A stretch of 46,629 nt of DNA, from contig NZ_PDZR01000029.1 in the NCBI RefSeq assembly GCF_002891535.1, forward strand, positions 1 to 46,629. The letters run 5' to 3'. The notes beneath the pieces were generated by a model. That model was not told where the DNA came from. It made no database searches and saw nothing but the letters and a program-made list of their open reading frames with translations. This DNA is from Methylocella silvestris (lineage in GTDB: Bacteria; Pseudomonadota; Alphaproteobacteria; Rhizobiales; Beijerinckiaceae). The first letter of the stretch is position 1; each line of letters begins with the position of its first letter. The position numbers and the translations under genes were made by a program. This document shows, piece by piece, positions 36,675 through 45,130 of this stretch.

Positions 36675-38084
36675 TCAACTCCAGAAATATTTCGAGCGGC
36701 GCAGATCCGTTCCATCCGGGAACGGAAGATAGCCCTCCCCCGAAAATATCTTCTGCGGCACGACCGCCTGCGCGAAGCCCCGCTTGGTGATGTCGTAATA
36801 ATAGTTGGCGACGCGTTGATCGATCTCCCAGAAATCATAATCGACGCAGGCCTTCTCATAGGTGCCGGCAAGGCGCAGATGCGGCAGGATCATGTCGATG
36901 TAATAGGTGTACATGCCGTTGGTGATAAGCTGGCGCCGGGACATGCGGGCGAGCTTGCTATAGAGCCCCATTGTCGCCTGCTGGATGCCTTCGACCCGCT
37001 TCTCAAGCTTGTCAATCGCGATCGGATAGATTTCCGACATCGGCGTGTTCCACTTTTCGCGCACGAAAATCGCGCCGCCGACGATGTGCTCGATGTAGTT
37101 CTTTGGCCTTGTGAATGTGGTCGAGATATCGTTGACTCTGATCTCCTCGAGGCTCATCGCCTCCGCATCGATCACCAGCAACAGGCTGTAGCAATGAGGA
37201 ACGCCGGCGTTGTCGCAGGCGTCGCTCCAGTGATAAACCTCCTCATTCGTGAAAAGATCGCGGATGATGAGAATCTTGCCGTCCGGGAGCTCATAGGGGC
37301 CCGTGTCGCCGAGGCCGAGGCGGTTGTCGAAATGGTCCAGGAACGCGAGCAATTCAGCCGATGCGTTGAACCTCGTGAACTTCTGGTGCTTGTCGCTGCC
37401 CGGCTCGAAATATTCGATATGGGAGGCCAGCGTCTCGATGACGTCCTTGTCGTGGATCGCGCAGCGATAGCGATCCTGAGAATTCAGGATATAGCCATCC
37501 TGCCGCTTGCCCCACAGGACGCGTTGCATGAATTTCAGGATTTCGTTGCTTTCCTCGACATAGTCGTTCGGCTTGATCGCCTCAAGAGCAAGCAATCCGC
37601 AGCGGCCCATGCCGAAGCCGACGGCGCCGATGCACCAGTCATGCACGGCGTTGACCTTGATGCCGATCTCGCGCCGCGCCGTCGCGCCGATATTGATCAC
37701 GCCTTCCGCGCCGATCTCGTCGGTGGTCATGCGCAAAATCTCGGGCCAACGGTAGAATTCGTTCATGAACGCGAGGATTTCATATTCCTGGCGGGGGATC
37801 ATGCCGGAAACGCCCTCCGTTGCGCGCATAACGAGGACGTCCCAGATATTCCAGGCGAGATAATTGTTGAGGTCGTTCAGCTCATTGAGCGTGAACTGAC
37901 CTTTAAGGACGTCCTCGCGGCTGACTTTTTCAAGCACCTTCGACTTGGCGCGGGAGCGCATGATACGATCGCCGACGATGCCGTCGCGCACAGGTTCCTG
38001 GCCCTTGAAATTGCCGACATAGGCGAGATCCTGAAACCGGAGCCCGTCATCGCCTTCGGAATAACGCTTTTTATAGCTGCTCAT
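36675..38084 (-). CDS. Unrecognised 469-residue protein of the PPDK-like operon
   Basis: I do not recognise this protein. It is soluble, without signal peptide or membrane segments, and rich in Tyr, Trp and acidic residues. Conserved-looking blocks include NIGATARREIGIKVNAVHDW (118 onwards), GFGMGRCGLLALEAIKPND and the Tyr-rich C-terminus (YTYYIDMILPHLRL, VANYYYDITKRGFAQ). GAGG lies seven bases before the ATG. It is placed between a free-standing phosphohistidine domain and the 206-residue protein, both a few tens of bases or less away. The context suggests a substrate-binding or catalytic subunit of a phosphotransferase, which is inference only. Confidence 0.82.
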   Translation of the reverse strand: MSSYKKRYSEGDDGLRFQDLAYVGNFKGQEPVRDGIVGDRIMRSRAKSKVLEKVSREDVLKGQFTLNELNDLNNYLAWNIWDVLVMRATEGVSGMIPRQEYEILAFMNEFYRWPEILRMTTDEIGAEGVINIGATARREIGIKVNAVHDWCIGAVGFGMGRCGLLALEAIKPNDYVEESNEILKFMQRVLWGKRQDGYILNSQDRYRCAIHDKDVIETLASHIEYFEPGSDKHQKFTRFNASAELLAFLDHFDNRLGLGDTGPYELPDGKILIIRDLFTNEEVYHWSDACDNAGVPHCYSLLLVIDAEAMSLEEIRVNDISTTFTRPKNYIEHIVGGAIFVREKWNTPMSEIYPIAIDKLEKRVEGIQQATMGLYSKLARMSRRQLITNGMYTYYIDMILPHLRLAGTYEKACVDYDFWEIDQRVANYYYDITKRGFAQAVVPQKIFSGEGYLPFPDGTDLRRSKYFWS

Positions 38085-38132
38085 TGTTTTTCCTCGCCCT
38101 GTGCTGTTGCTTTTGCTTGTTATATTGTTGCT

Positions 38133-38549
38133 TCAATCAAGCTCGACGATCTTGCCATGATCGACGTCGCTGCAATCAAGTCGCACGCGCTTGCCTTGGA
38201 GACGGCTGATCATCGCGCCAAAATGCTCCTCATTATCGCCGCCGGTGACATAGCGTGTGTCGCTGTCGACGAGATGAGCCGTCATGACGCAGGGCATTTG
38301 AAATTCGCGCGACAGAATTCCAAGGTGCGATTCCGGCGCGCCCGACAGCGTGATGACGCCAATCGCGCCCATGGTCAGCGCAGGCGAAAGAAAAGTCGTC
38401 GTGCCCCCCTGAACGAGCAATATGTGCTCCTTCAGCTTTCCGCTCTGGATCAGTTTGATCACGGATTGCGGATTTGGCAGATAGACAACCTCCCCTTCGG
38501 ACGATTTTTTTGTTTCGAAGCTGTTGTATCCTTGCGCTATGACTTTCAT
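38133..38549 (-). CDS. Free-standing PEP-utiliser mobile (phosphohistidine swivelling) domain
   Basis: The 138-residue protein is essentially one swivelling domain: an N-terminal beta-rich part, a Gly-rich segment VQGGTTTFLSPALTMGAIGV and the phosphohistidine motif with His75 in LSGAPESHLGILSREFQMPC, matching GGxTSHAAILAREFGIP of PPDK and PEP synthase. It has no ATP-binding or PEP-binding domain of its own. AGGAGAGG lies just before the ATG. It is 48 bases upstream of the 469-residue gene in the same operon. A likely role is a mobile phosphoryl carrier charged by the PPDK-like partner (inference). Confidence 0.85.
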   Translation of the reverse strand: MKVIAQGYNSFETKKSSEGEVVYLPNPQSVIKLIQSGKLKEHILLVQGGTTTFLSPALTMGAIGVITLSGAPESHLGILSREFQMPCVMTAHLVDSDTRYVTGGDNEEHFGAMISRLQGKRVRLDCSDVDHGKIVELD

Positions 38550-38599
38550 TGTTTCCTCTCCTTTTTGTTGGTGTCGCTGGACCGCATTTGCTTGCGGCT

Positions 38600-39406
38600 C
38601 TATTCAGCGCGAAGTCCTTTCAGGCGCCTGACGGCGGATTTTTCAAGGACCGGTTCAAGGTCCGTCTGCGGCGGCGGCTCTACGTCGCCGGCGCGTTCCT
38701 CGACCGTGTCCGACTGCGGCGGCGGCAGCGCCCAGGAGATGATCTCCTGCGGCCAGACCGCGACTTTCTCCGCTCCCGCTTCCATAAGCTCGCTTGCCTT
38801 GTGCATTCCCCATGAGACGCCAAGCGTTCGAACGCCGCATTCGCGCGCATGCCTAACGTCGCACACCGTGTCTGTCACAACTGCGACCTCATCGGGTTCG
38901 AAGGGTTTCGGCGTACGCTCCTGATAGGCGGGTGAGCCGATGCGCAGCGTGGCGTATGACGGGTCGGCGAGGAATTGGCGGATGCTTTTGCGTTTGTCAG
39001 GCTCGATATCGCCTGCGAAGACATGGGCTATGCATTGGGCGATACGGGCGTCGTCGGCGATCCGCCGGATCGCCTCGAGTGCGTTGCTTGAAACGATGCC
39101 GAGAACGCAACGCGCCGCGAGAGTCCTGACGACATCCGCGATGCCCGGCACCAGCGGCGGATTATATTCCTTGCGCAGAAGCTCGAGGAAATGATCGATC
39201 GCCGCGACGCCGCGTTCCTGGTCGCCGCAGGCCTGCGGGACGGCCACGAACAGATTGTCCCGAAAGAGCTTGAAGAATTGCTCGCGGTCATCGATGCCGA
39301 GCGCGAATTTCTTGTTGGTCCGTTCGAACAGCGCCCAGGACGCGTCCCGGGTCTGCACGAGCGTTCCATCGAGATCGAACAGAATCGCACGGATTTGTCT
39401 CGCCAT
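38600..39406 (-). CDS. HAD-superfamily phosphatase-like hydrolase
   Basis: The 268-residue protein starts at ATG 39406, five bases after the preceding gene stops; a longer reading overlaps that gene. HAD motif I is FDLDGTLVQT with the nucleophile Asp and general acid Asp, motif II lies in LGIVSSNALEAI, and motif IV in VVTDTVCDVRHA. The cap region is the phosphoglycolate-phosphatase type. The last 40 residues form a non-conserved, Pro-rich tail. It may dephosphorylate an intermediate made by the neighbouring phosphotransferase, or provide housekeeping repair of a dead-end phosphoester. Confidence 0.85.
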   Translation of the reverse strand: MARQIRAILFDLDGTLVQTRDASWALFERTNKKFALGIDDREQFFKLFRDNLFVAVPQACGDQERGVAAIDHFLELLRKEYNPPLVPGIADVVRTLAARCVLGIVSSNALEAIRRIADDARIAQCIAHVFAGDIEPDKRKSIRQFLADPSYATLRIGSPAYQERTPKPFEPDEVAVVTDTVCDVRHARECGVRTLGVSWGMHKASELMEAGAEKVAVWPQEIISWALPPPQSDTVEERAGDVEPPPQTDLEPVLEKSAVRRLKGLRAE

Positions 39407-39411
39407 CGACT

Positions 39412-40404
39412 TCAAGCCGCCGCGGCGATGCGCGTCGCCGGGATCGAGTTCAACCGGGTCAGTTGCGGTAGTTCGAAGAAGTCCTGAATCTCGCCATATC
39501 CGACAAGACCATTCGTCTCCCACCGTCCGAGCACGTTAAATGAAACCATATTGGCCCAGCATTGCCACGGAAAGCTCGTCAGCCCCTTGGCGGAAAGCCT
39601 CCACTCCCGATCGGCGCGATCGACGAGCAAAAGCTCGACGCTCTCGGCGTAACGGTCGCGCCGGCGCACCGCCTGGCCGGAGCCCGCCTTGAGACCGAAG
39701 ATTTCGCCGCGCTCCACCACATAACCGTGTGTCAAGGAGAGCCTCAGCCCGTTCTGCTCAGGATCAAAACTGAAGATGGCGTGAACCGCGAGATCTTTCG
39801 AGAAATGCGCATGCAGCCAGCTCATGTTGGGGGCGCCGCGCTCCGGCCGCGGACCCCAGCTGTGGTCCATGGTGGAAATGCAGTCGATCGGAATCGTCCG
39901 GCCGCGCAGGGTCACGCTGCCCTGGTAGTGACCCGTCTGGTCAAAATGGCCATTGTAGGCGGTTCCCCAGGCGAAGTCGCCGTCATGGCGGCCAACCATC
40001 GGATCCATGTCCGGATCGTGAATATCGAATGCAGGCATGATGGATCGGTAGACGACGTCGATCAAAGTGCCTTCGCCGTCGTCGAATTTGATCTCCCAGA
40101 CCATGTTCGGCTCAACGCAGCGGATGTGCAGCCCATTGGCGAGGCGGTAGTCGAGCAGACTGCAGTCAGGCGCCATAGGAATGACGGACTGATAGTCGAC
40201 GTAATCGGCCTCCCACGGCGTGATCGCAAAGCCGGAATTCATGCAGATGGTTGAGTTGACGGTGCGCAGATTGGTGCGAAACAAAGCGTATACGCCAATA
40301 TTCAATCTCTCCTCGGCATTGTAAAAGCCAAAGAAATTGGTTTCCGCCCAATTCAGTTTGTCGGGATCAGCTGGATGGAATTCGGCGTCCGCGGCCCCAA
40401 TCAT
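39412..40404 (-). CDS. AttH/CrtC-like lipocalin-fold protein
   Basis: The 330-residue protein starts at ATG 40404 with GGGGAG upstream; a TTG seven codons earlier is less likely. Beta-rich sequence includes FFGFYNAEERLNIGVYALFR near the N-terminus and the characteristic CISTMDHSWGPRPERG motif in the middle, as in AttH/CrtC (hydroxyneurosporene synthase-like) and DUF7064/7065-type proteins. CrtC hydrates a terminal isoprene double bond, so a role on a hydrophobic or isoprenoid-like substrate is possible. No catalytic assignment can be made from sequence alone. It precedes the HAD gene. Confidence 0.7.
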   Translation of the reverse strand: MIGAADAEFHPADPDKLNWAETNFFGFYNAEERLNIGVYALFRTNLRTVNSTICMNSGFAITPWEADYVDYQSVIPMAPDCSLLDYRLANGLHIRCVEPNMVWEIKFDDGEGTLIDVVYRSIMPAFDIHDPDMDPMVGRHDGDFAWGTAYNGHFDQTGHYQGSVTLRGRTIPIDCISTMDHSWGPRPERGAPNMSWLHAHFSKDLAVHAIFSFDPEQNGLRLSLTHGYVVERGEIFGLKAGSGQAVRRRDRYAESVELLLVDRADREWRLSAKGLTSFPWQCWANMVSFNVLGRWETNGLVGYGEIQDFFELPQLTRLNSIPATRIAAAA

Positions 40405-40687
40405 GCATTTCTCCCCTGTTTCCAAAATCTTGCTTTTTGAGATCGTGACGGTGAAACTAGCGGCGATCCATGGTCCCGCGCCATATCTTTAGCAGATAAT
40501 AACGGCGCTCAACTTTATCCGACGAGGAGGCCGATCGTTCGTTTATTCCGCCGCCGTCAGAATGCGCCGCTGCTTCAGGTGGAGGCGTCGACCATCCCTC
40601 CCGCCAGATGGAGCGCCCGCGTCAGGATGGCGCGAAGGCGGCCGCGTTTCGACAGCGACGGTTGGATCACGGCGATTTCGGCGCCGC
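40405..40687. other. Gap between the ALDH and AttH-like genes
   Basis: About 280 bases on the minus strand separate the two halves of the right-hand cluster, enough for an internal promoter of the second half; the AT-richer part at 40440-40540 fits this. A frame running on from the aldehyde dehydrogenase end shows no start codon and no domain that I recognise. Confidence 0.35.
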
Positions 40688-42112
40688 TCAGGCCCCATTG
40701 ATGACGAGCGTCTTCGCGCTGGTGTACTCGGCAAGCCCCTCAAGCGCGTTTTCGACGCCAAGACCAGACTGTTTATGTCCCCCGAAGGCAACATGCGGCG
40801 AGAAGGTATGCGCCTCGTTCACCCACACGGTTCCGGCGTCGATCCGCTCCGCGACCCGCCGCGCCGCCTTGACGTCCTTGCCCCAGACGGAGGCCGCAAG
40901 GCCGTATTCGGTATCGTTGGCGCGCGCGATCACGCCGTCAATGTCATCGAATTTGAGGAGGGGGAGGACCGGGCCGAACGCCTCTTCAACGACGACGCGG
41001 CTGTTCTCCGGCGGGTTGTCGATAATCGTCACGGGCACAAAGAAGCCTTTCTGGTCGGTGATCTCTCCGCCAAGCAGAAAGCGCAGACCGCTGGCCCTAG
41101 CGTCGGCGAGCAGGTTCTTCAGTTTTTCAAACTGCATCCTGTTCTGTATTGGACCAAGGTCGGTGCCTTGCAGGGAGCCGTCGCCGACTTTCACCGTTTT
41201 CGCATAGGCGACCAGTTCGGCGGCGAGGTCGTCGTAAATATCGGCGTGGATGTAAAGGCGCTTTGCGGCGACGCAAAACTGCGCGCTGTTCTGGAATGCC
41301 GCCCAGAACAGCTTTTCTGCGGTTTCCTTTACGTCGACGTCGGGAAGGACGATCGCAGGATCATTGCCGCCGAGTTCGAGGGTCACGCGCTTGATATTAC
41401 CCGACGCCGCGGCCATGATCTTGCGGCCGGTTTCGGTCGAGCCTGTAAAGCTGATCTTGCGAATGTCCCGATGGGTCGTCAGCCAGACGCCAAGATCATT
41501 ACCGCCGGATACCACATTCAGAACGCCGGGAGGCAGAACCCCGCGCAGAATTTCACCAAGCTTAAGCGTGCAAAGGGGCGTATAGGGCGAGGGCTTCAGG
41601 ACCATCGTGTTGCCGGCGACGAGCGCCGGCGCAATCTTCCAGATTGCGAGCAGTACAGGAAAATTCCACGGCGTAATTCCGGCAATGACGCCAAGCGGCT
41701 CGCGACGGGTTTCCACCAGACGCGTCTCGCTCTCCTCGCAGACATGAACGGGCAACTCCTGTTTGGCGATTTCCCGGCACCAGATCACCGATCCGTAAAT
41801 CTCCCATTCGGCGCCCTTGCGCGGCTTACCCTGCTCGCACGTGAGCAACCGCATAAAGTCCTCGGCATGCGCTTCGATCAGGTCGCCGATTTGTGCAACC
41901 AGCGCCTGGCGCTCCGTGATCGGCCGCGCGCTCCAGGCCGGAAAGGCGCGCTTGGCCGCGGCGACGGCGGCCTCGAGCTGCTCCCGGCCGGCGTCAGGGA
42001 CCGTCGCTATGACTTCCTCGGTCGCCGGGTTGAAAGCCTCGAATGTCGCCGCCGATGTCGCAGCGGCGCCGTCGATCGACATCGTATAATCGGAAAAAAA
42101 GTCGATGCTCAT
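40688..42112 (-). CDS. NAD(P)+-dependent aldehyde dehydrogenase
   Basis: The 474-residue protein has the family motifs: ITPWNFPVLLAIWKIAPALV, SFTGSTETGRKI, the general base Glu in VTLELGGNDP and the catalytic Cys in NSAQFCVAAKRLY. It oxidises an aldehyde to its acid in the cytoplasm. It is nearest in wording to the succinate-semialdehyde or benzaldehyde dehydrogenase branch, but the substrate cannot be fixed. It lies 12 bases downstream of the acyl-CoA synthetase gene and with the alcohol dehydrogenase forms an alcohol to aldehyde to acid to acyl-CoA chain. Confidence 0.93.
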   Translation of the reverse strand: MSIDFFSDYTMSIDGAAATSAATFEAFNPATEEVIATVPDAGREQLEAAVAAAKRAFPAWSARPITERQALVAQIGDLIEAHAEDFMRLLTCEQGKPRKGAEWEIYGSVIWCREIAKQELPVHVCEESETRLVETRREPLGVIAGITPWNFPVLLAIWKIAPALVAGNTMVLKPSPYTPLCTLKLGEILRGVLPPGVLNVVSGGNDLGVWLTTHRDIRKISFTGSTETGRKIMAAASGNIKRVTLELGGNDPAIVLPDVDVKETAEKLFWAAFQNSAQFCVAAKRLYIHADIYDDLAAELVAYAKTVKVGDGSLQGTDLGPIQNRMQFEKLKNLLADARASGLRFLLGGEITDQKGFFVPVTIIDNPPENSRVVVEEAFGPVLPLLKFDDIDGVIARANDTEYGLAASVWGKDVKAARRVAERIDAGTVWVNEAHTFSPHVAFGGHKQSGLGVENALEGLAEYTSAKTLVINGA

Positions 42113-42124
42113 GGAAACGCTCTT

Positions 42125-43648
42125 TCAAACTTGTGAGGCAAGGCGGCCGGGAGCCAGATCACGCAGCTTCCGGCGCATGATCTTACCGGTGCTGGTCTTC
42201 GGCAGATCTTCCACAAAGCGAACGCGCCGGGGCACTTTGTAGGACGCCAGATGCTTGCGGCAATGGATCAGCAGTTCGATTTCATCAAGCAAGGCGCCGG
42301 GCCGGCGCACGACGAAGGCCTCGGCCAATTCGCCTTTCTCGGCGTCCGCAACCGCCGCCACTGCAACCATCATGACCGCAGGATGCATGGCGATGACCTG
42401 CTCAAGCTCGGCTGGATAAATATTGTAGCCGGCGGTGATGATGAGATCCTTTTTACGATCGACAATGAAAAGGTAGCCGTCTGCGTCCGCCCGCGCGACG
42501 TCGCCTGTGGATAGCCAGCCATCGCCATCGATCGCACAGGCTGTCGCCTCGGCGTTGTTCCAATAGCCGCGCGTCACCATCGGCCCGCGCACCATCAGCT
42601 CGCCGAATTCGCCTGTAGCCTGACTGCGCGTCGGATCGCCAAGATCAACGATGCGGGCTTCGACTCCGGGCGCAGGCAGGCCGATCGAACCATAACGCGG
42701 CGGCCAGTAGGGCGAATGGGTGATCGCCGGCCCGGCGACTTCGGTCATTCCCCACAGTTCGAGCAAAGGACAGCCGAACCGATTCGTGACCGCCTCAATC
42801 TGCGAAAGCGGCATGGTCTGACCGCCAACCGTACAGCGGACCAAGCTGCGCAGATCGGCGGAGACGATATCTGGATGTGCGAGCATCTGATAATACATCG
42901 TCGGCACGCCTTCAAAGAGCGTGACGCGCTCGTCTTCTATGAGCTTTAGCGCTGCTCCCGCCTCAAAGCGCGGCGTTGAAATCAGCCGCATGCCTGTCAG
43001 AAACACGGCGTTCATGACGATATTGCCGTAGACATGCGCGAAGGGCAGCGAGGACAGCACAATGTCCGCTGCATGGCGGACATGCATCGTCGCGGTCGCC
43101 GCCATGCTCGCGAAGACGCATCCGTGCGTCAACATCGCTCCCTTTGGCTTGCCGGTGGTGCCGGAGGTGTAGCCGATGGTAAAAAGATCGTCTGGCGCGC
43201 GCTTGACCGGATCAATGCAGGCGCCTGCGAGTAATGTCTCAAATTCGACCGCGCCTGCGGATGACCCGAGCGCAACGACGGCAACATTCGCGTTCACTTC
43301 GACCGCGCTTTTGCGCTCCGCCGGCAAGATCAGCGCGATCGCCCCGCAATCACGTGCGGCGAACGCCACCTCCGCAGCGCTGAGCAGAAAATTGGCGGGA
43401 ACGACGACAGCGCCCATACGCGCGATGGCGTGATAGGCGACGATCCATTCCCAGCCATTCGGCAGATGCAGCAGCACCCGATCGCCGGGGCGCACGCCAA
43501 GGCCGCGAATGCCGCCGGCAAAGCGTCCGGCGAGATCGTCAAGCTCCTGAAAAGTGAAGCAGCCCGCCCCCGGCAGCTTCAATGCGACGGCATCCTTGTA
43601 GCGCTGCGCCGCGCGCTGCGTAAGATTCGACATCACGGCCTGCGGCAT
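42125..43648 (-). CDS. AMP-forming acyl-CoA synthetase
   Basis: The 507-residue protein has the adenylate-forming motifs YTSGTTGKPKGAMLTHG (P-loop like), LELWGMTEVAG, YWNNAEAT and the C-terminal STGKIMRRKLRDLA with the catalytic Lys. It activates a carboxylic acid to acyl-AMP and then acyl-CoA. I choose the ATG at 43648, which has GAGG five bases upstream, over the GTG immediately before it. Its size and C-terminus suit a medium-chain fatty acid or aromatic acid:CoA ligase; which one is not decided. Confidence 0.92.
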   Translation of the reverse strand: MPQAVMSNLTQRAAQRYKDAVALKLPGAGCFTFQELDDLAGRFAGGIRGLGVRPGDRVLLHLPNGWEWIVAYHAIARMGAVVVPANFLLSAAEVAFAARDCGAIALILPAERKSAVEVNANVAVVALGSSAGAVEFETLLAGACIDPVKRAPDDLFTIGYTSGTTGKPKGAMLTHGCVFASMAATATMHVRHAADIVLSSLPFAHVYGNIVMNAVFLTGMRLISTPRFEAGAALKLIEDERVTLFEGVPTMYYQMLAHPDIVSADLRSLVRCTVGGQTMPLSQIEAVTNRFGCPLLELWGMTEVAGPAITHSPYWPPRYGSIGLPAPGVEARIVDLGDPTRSQATGEFGELMVRGPMVTRGYWNNAEATACAIDGDGWLSTGDVARADADGYLFIVDRKKDLIITAGYNIYPAELEQVIAMHPAVMMVAVAAVADAEKGELAEAFVVRRPGALLDEIELLIHCRKHLASYKVPRRVRFVEDLPKTSTGKIMRRKLRDLAPGRLASQV

Positions 43649-43657
43649 CACGGCCTC

Positions 43658-44782
43658 TTAGCTCCCGACCGTGACGGCGTCCGGGATCAAGACGGCTTTC
43701 AGCACTTCCCCCGATTCCGAGGCGCGGGCAGCAGCTTCGATTTCCGTCAGAGGATATTTCCGGATCAGCCGGTCGAAGGGAAACCGCCCCTGCCGCCACA
43801 GCTCGATCAATTGCGGGATGAAAATATCGGGAATGCTGTCGCCCTCGATAATTCCACGCACCGCGCGGCCGAAGAGAATCCCATTCATGTCGAGCATCAT
43901 TTCCGTGCCGAGCGGCGCGACGCCGATGATTCCGCAAATACCAGTCAACCTCAGGCAGTCGACCGCCTGGCGCGCCACTTTCGGCAGGCCCGTGCATTCA
44001 AGCGAAAACTGCGCACCCTCACCGCTCGTCAGCGCTCTGACAGCGTGAACCGCGTCATCCCGACCGGCGTTGACGACGTGCGTCGCTCCGAGCTCCATCG
44101 CCAGATTCAGCCGGCGATCGTTCAAATCGACGACGATGATCTGGGCGCATCCGACCACTTGCGCCGCCATCGCCGCGGCAAGTCCAACCGACCCCGCGCC
44201 GAAGATCGCAATGCTGGTCCCTGCCCCGGGCCTTAGCGCGTTGATGACCGCTCCGGCGCCAGTCTGAACGCCACAGCCCAGCGGCCCCATAATCTCAAGG
44301 GGTACATCGTTTGGAATTTTGACGACGTTCCGTTCGGTCGCCAGCGCATATTCGCCGAATGAAGATTGCGAGAAGAAATAGCCGCTGACCCGGCTGCCAT
44401 GGGCGTCGCAGCAGGGGCTAGATCCGTCAGCCCTGGCGCCGCTGAAATTATGCGCATAGAGGTCGGGGCAATAGCCGTATCGTCCGCTCTGGCAATTGAC
44501 GCATTTACCGCAGCTTGCAAAGGTCAACACCACATGGTCGCCGACGGCGACCTTATTCACCTGAGAGCCAATCTTCTCAACGACTCCGGCGCCTTCATGA
44601 CCAAGAACGGCCGGCAAGGGCGTCGGAAAATATTGATCGCGGACCACAAGGTCCGTGTGGCACATGCCGACGCCGGCGATCCTGACGAGGACCTCGTCGC
44701 CCCGCGGATCATCAAGATCAATCATCTCGACGAGGAATGGTCCGCCTTTCTCGCGGACCACAGCAGCTTTCATCCGTAGCAT
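43658..44782 (-). CDS. Zinc-dependent alcohol dehydrogenase, aryl/allylic-alcohol type
   Basis: The 374-residue medium-chain dehydrogenase starts at ATG 44782 with GGAG upstream. The catalytic zinc ligands lie in VGMCHTDLVV and GHEGAGVVEKIG, with a third Cys in the middle of the chain (GPLGCGVQTG). Structural zinc Cys residues are in CGKCVNCQSGRYGYC, and the NAD motif is AIFGAGSVGLAAAMA. This resembles XylB-type benzyl alcohol and geraniol dehydrogenases. It is the first gene of the downstream set and probably oxidises the alcohol formed or released by the system. Confidence 0.92.
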   Translation of the reverse strand: MLRMKAAVVREKGGPFLVEMIDLDDPRGDEVLVRIAGVGMCHTDLVVRDQYFPTPLPAVLGHEGAGVVEKIGSQVNKVAVGDHVVLTFASCGKCVNCQSGRYGYCPDLYAHNFSGARADGSSPCCDAHGSRVSGYFFSQSSFGEYALATERNVVKIPNDVPLEIMGPLGCGVQTGAGAVINALRPGAGTSIAIFGAGSVGLAAAMAAQVVGCAQIIVVDLNDRRLNLAMELGATHVVNAGRDDAVHAVRALTSGEGAQFSLECTGLPKVARQAVDCLRLTGICGIIGVAPLGTEMMLDMNGILFGRAVRGIIEGDSIPDIFIPQLIELWRQGRFPFDRLIRKYPLTEIEAAARASESGEVLKAVLIPDAVTVGS

Positions 44783-45130
44783 TTTCACGCGCTCCACTTG
44801 ATTATTTTTGTGTATGCGTGCGGGATTTGCCGCGCAGCTTTCCTGCGAACAAATTTCCTCCCCGTTTCGAAACGCAGAATGAAGCGCGGCAGGCGAACCG
44901 CCTATTGCCTGCAGGGATAAAAAGGGGGCGTCGCTTTATCAGTCAAAGACAGATGAACTTTCTTTTCCGCGGTCTTGAGCTTGCGAGCGGCGCCAGAGAC
45001 GCTCCAGGGCGCCTCCGCCGGCGCGCGGAGGGCCGCAGCCAAAAAAACGCCGCGCCCCATCTCTGGAAGCGCGGCGAATAAGCGGACTGCTGGGGAGGCG
45101 CAGCGCCGCGATGAGCAGAAAGTCGGGCGC
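44783..45130. other. Intergenic region upstream of the alcohol dehydrogenase
   Basis: About 350 bases hold the promoter of the alcohol-dehydrogenase operon (AT-rich patch near 44795-44815) and the terminator of the MetA-type channel gene at 45041-45076. I looked for a -24/-12 sigma-54 pair and saw none convincing. Confidence 0.4.
45041..45076 (-). terminator. Rho-independent terminator of the channel gene
   Basis: On the minus strand an 8-base-pair GC stem (CGCCGCGC with GCGCGGCG) and a 13-base loop is followed directly by seven T. It begins 55 bases after the stop of the MetA-type channel gene at 45131, so that gene ends in its own transcript, separate from the alcohol dehydrogenase operon. 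Confidence 0.85.

Noticed and set aside
35637-38924. 1095-residue plus-strand frame across the PPDK-like operon
   Set aside because: It is antisense to at least four genes with clear domains and motifs, and shows no domain of its own.
44783-45130. Sigma-54 promoter before the alcohol dehydrogenase gene
   Set aside because: No GG-N10-GC pair with the proper flanks was convincing.
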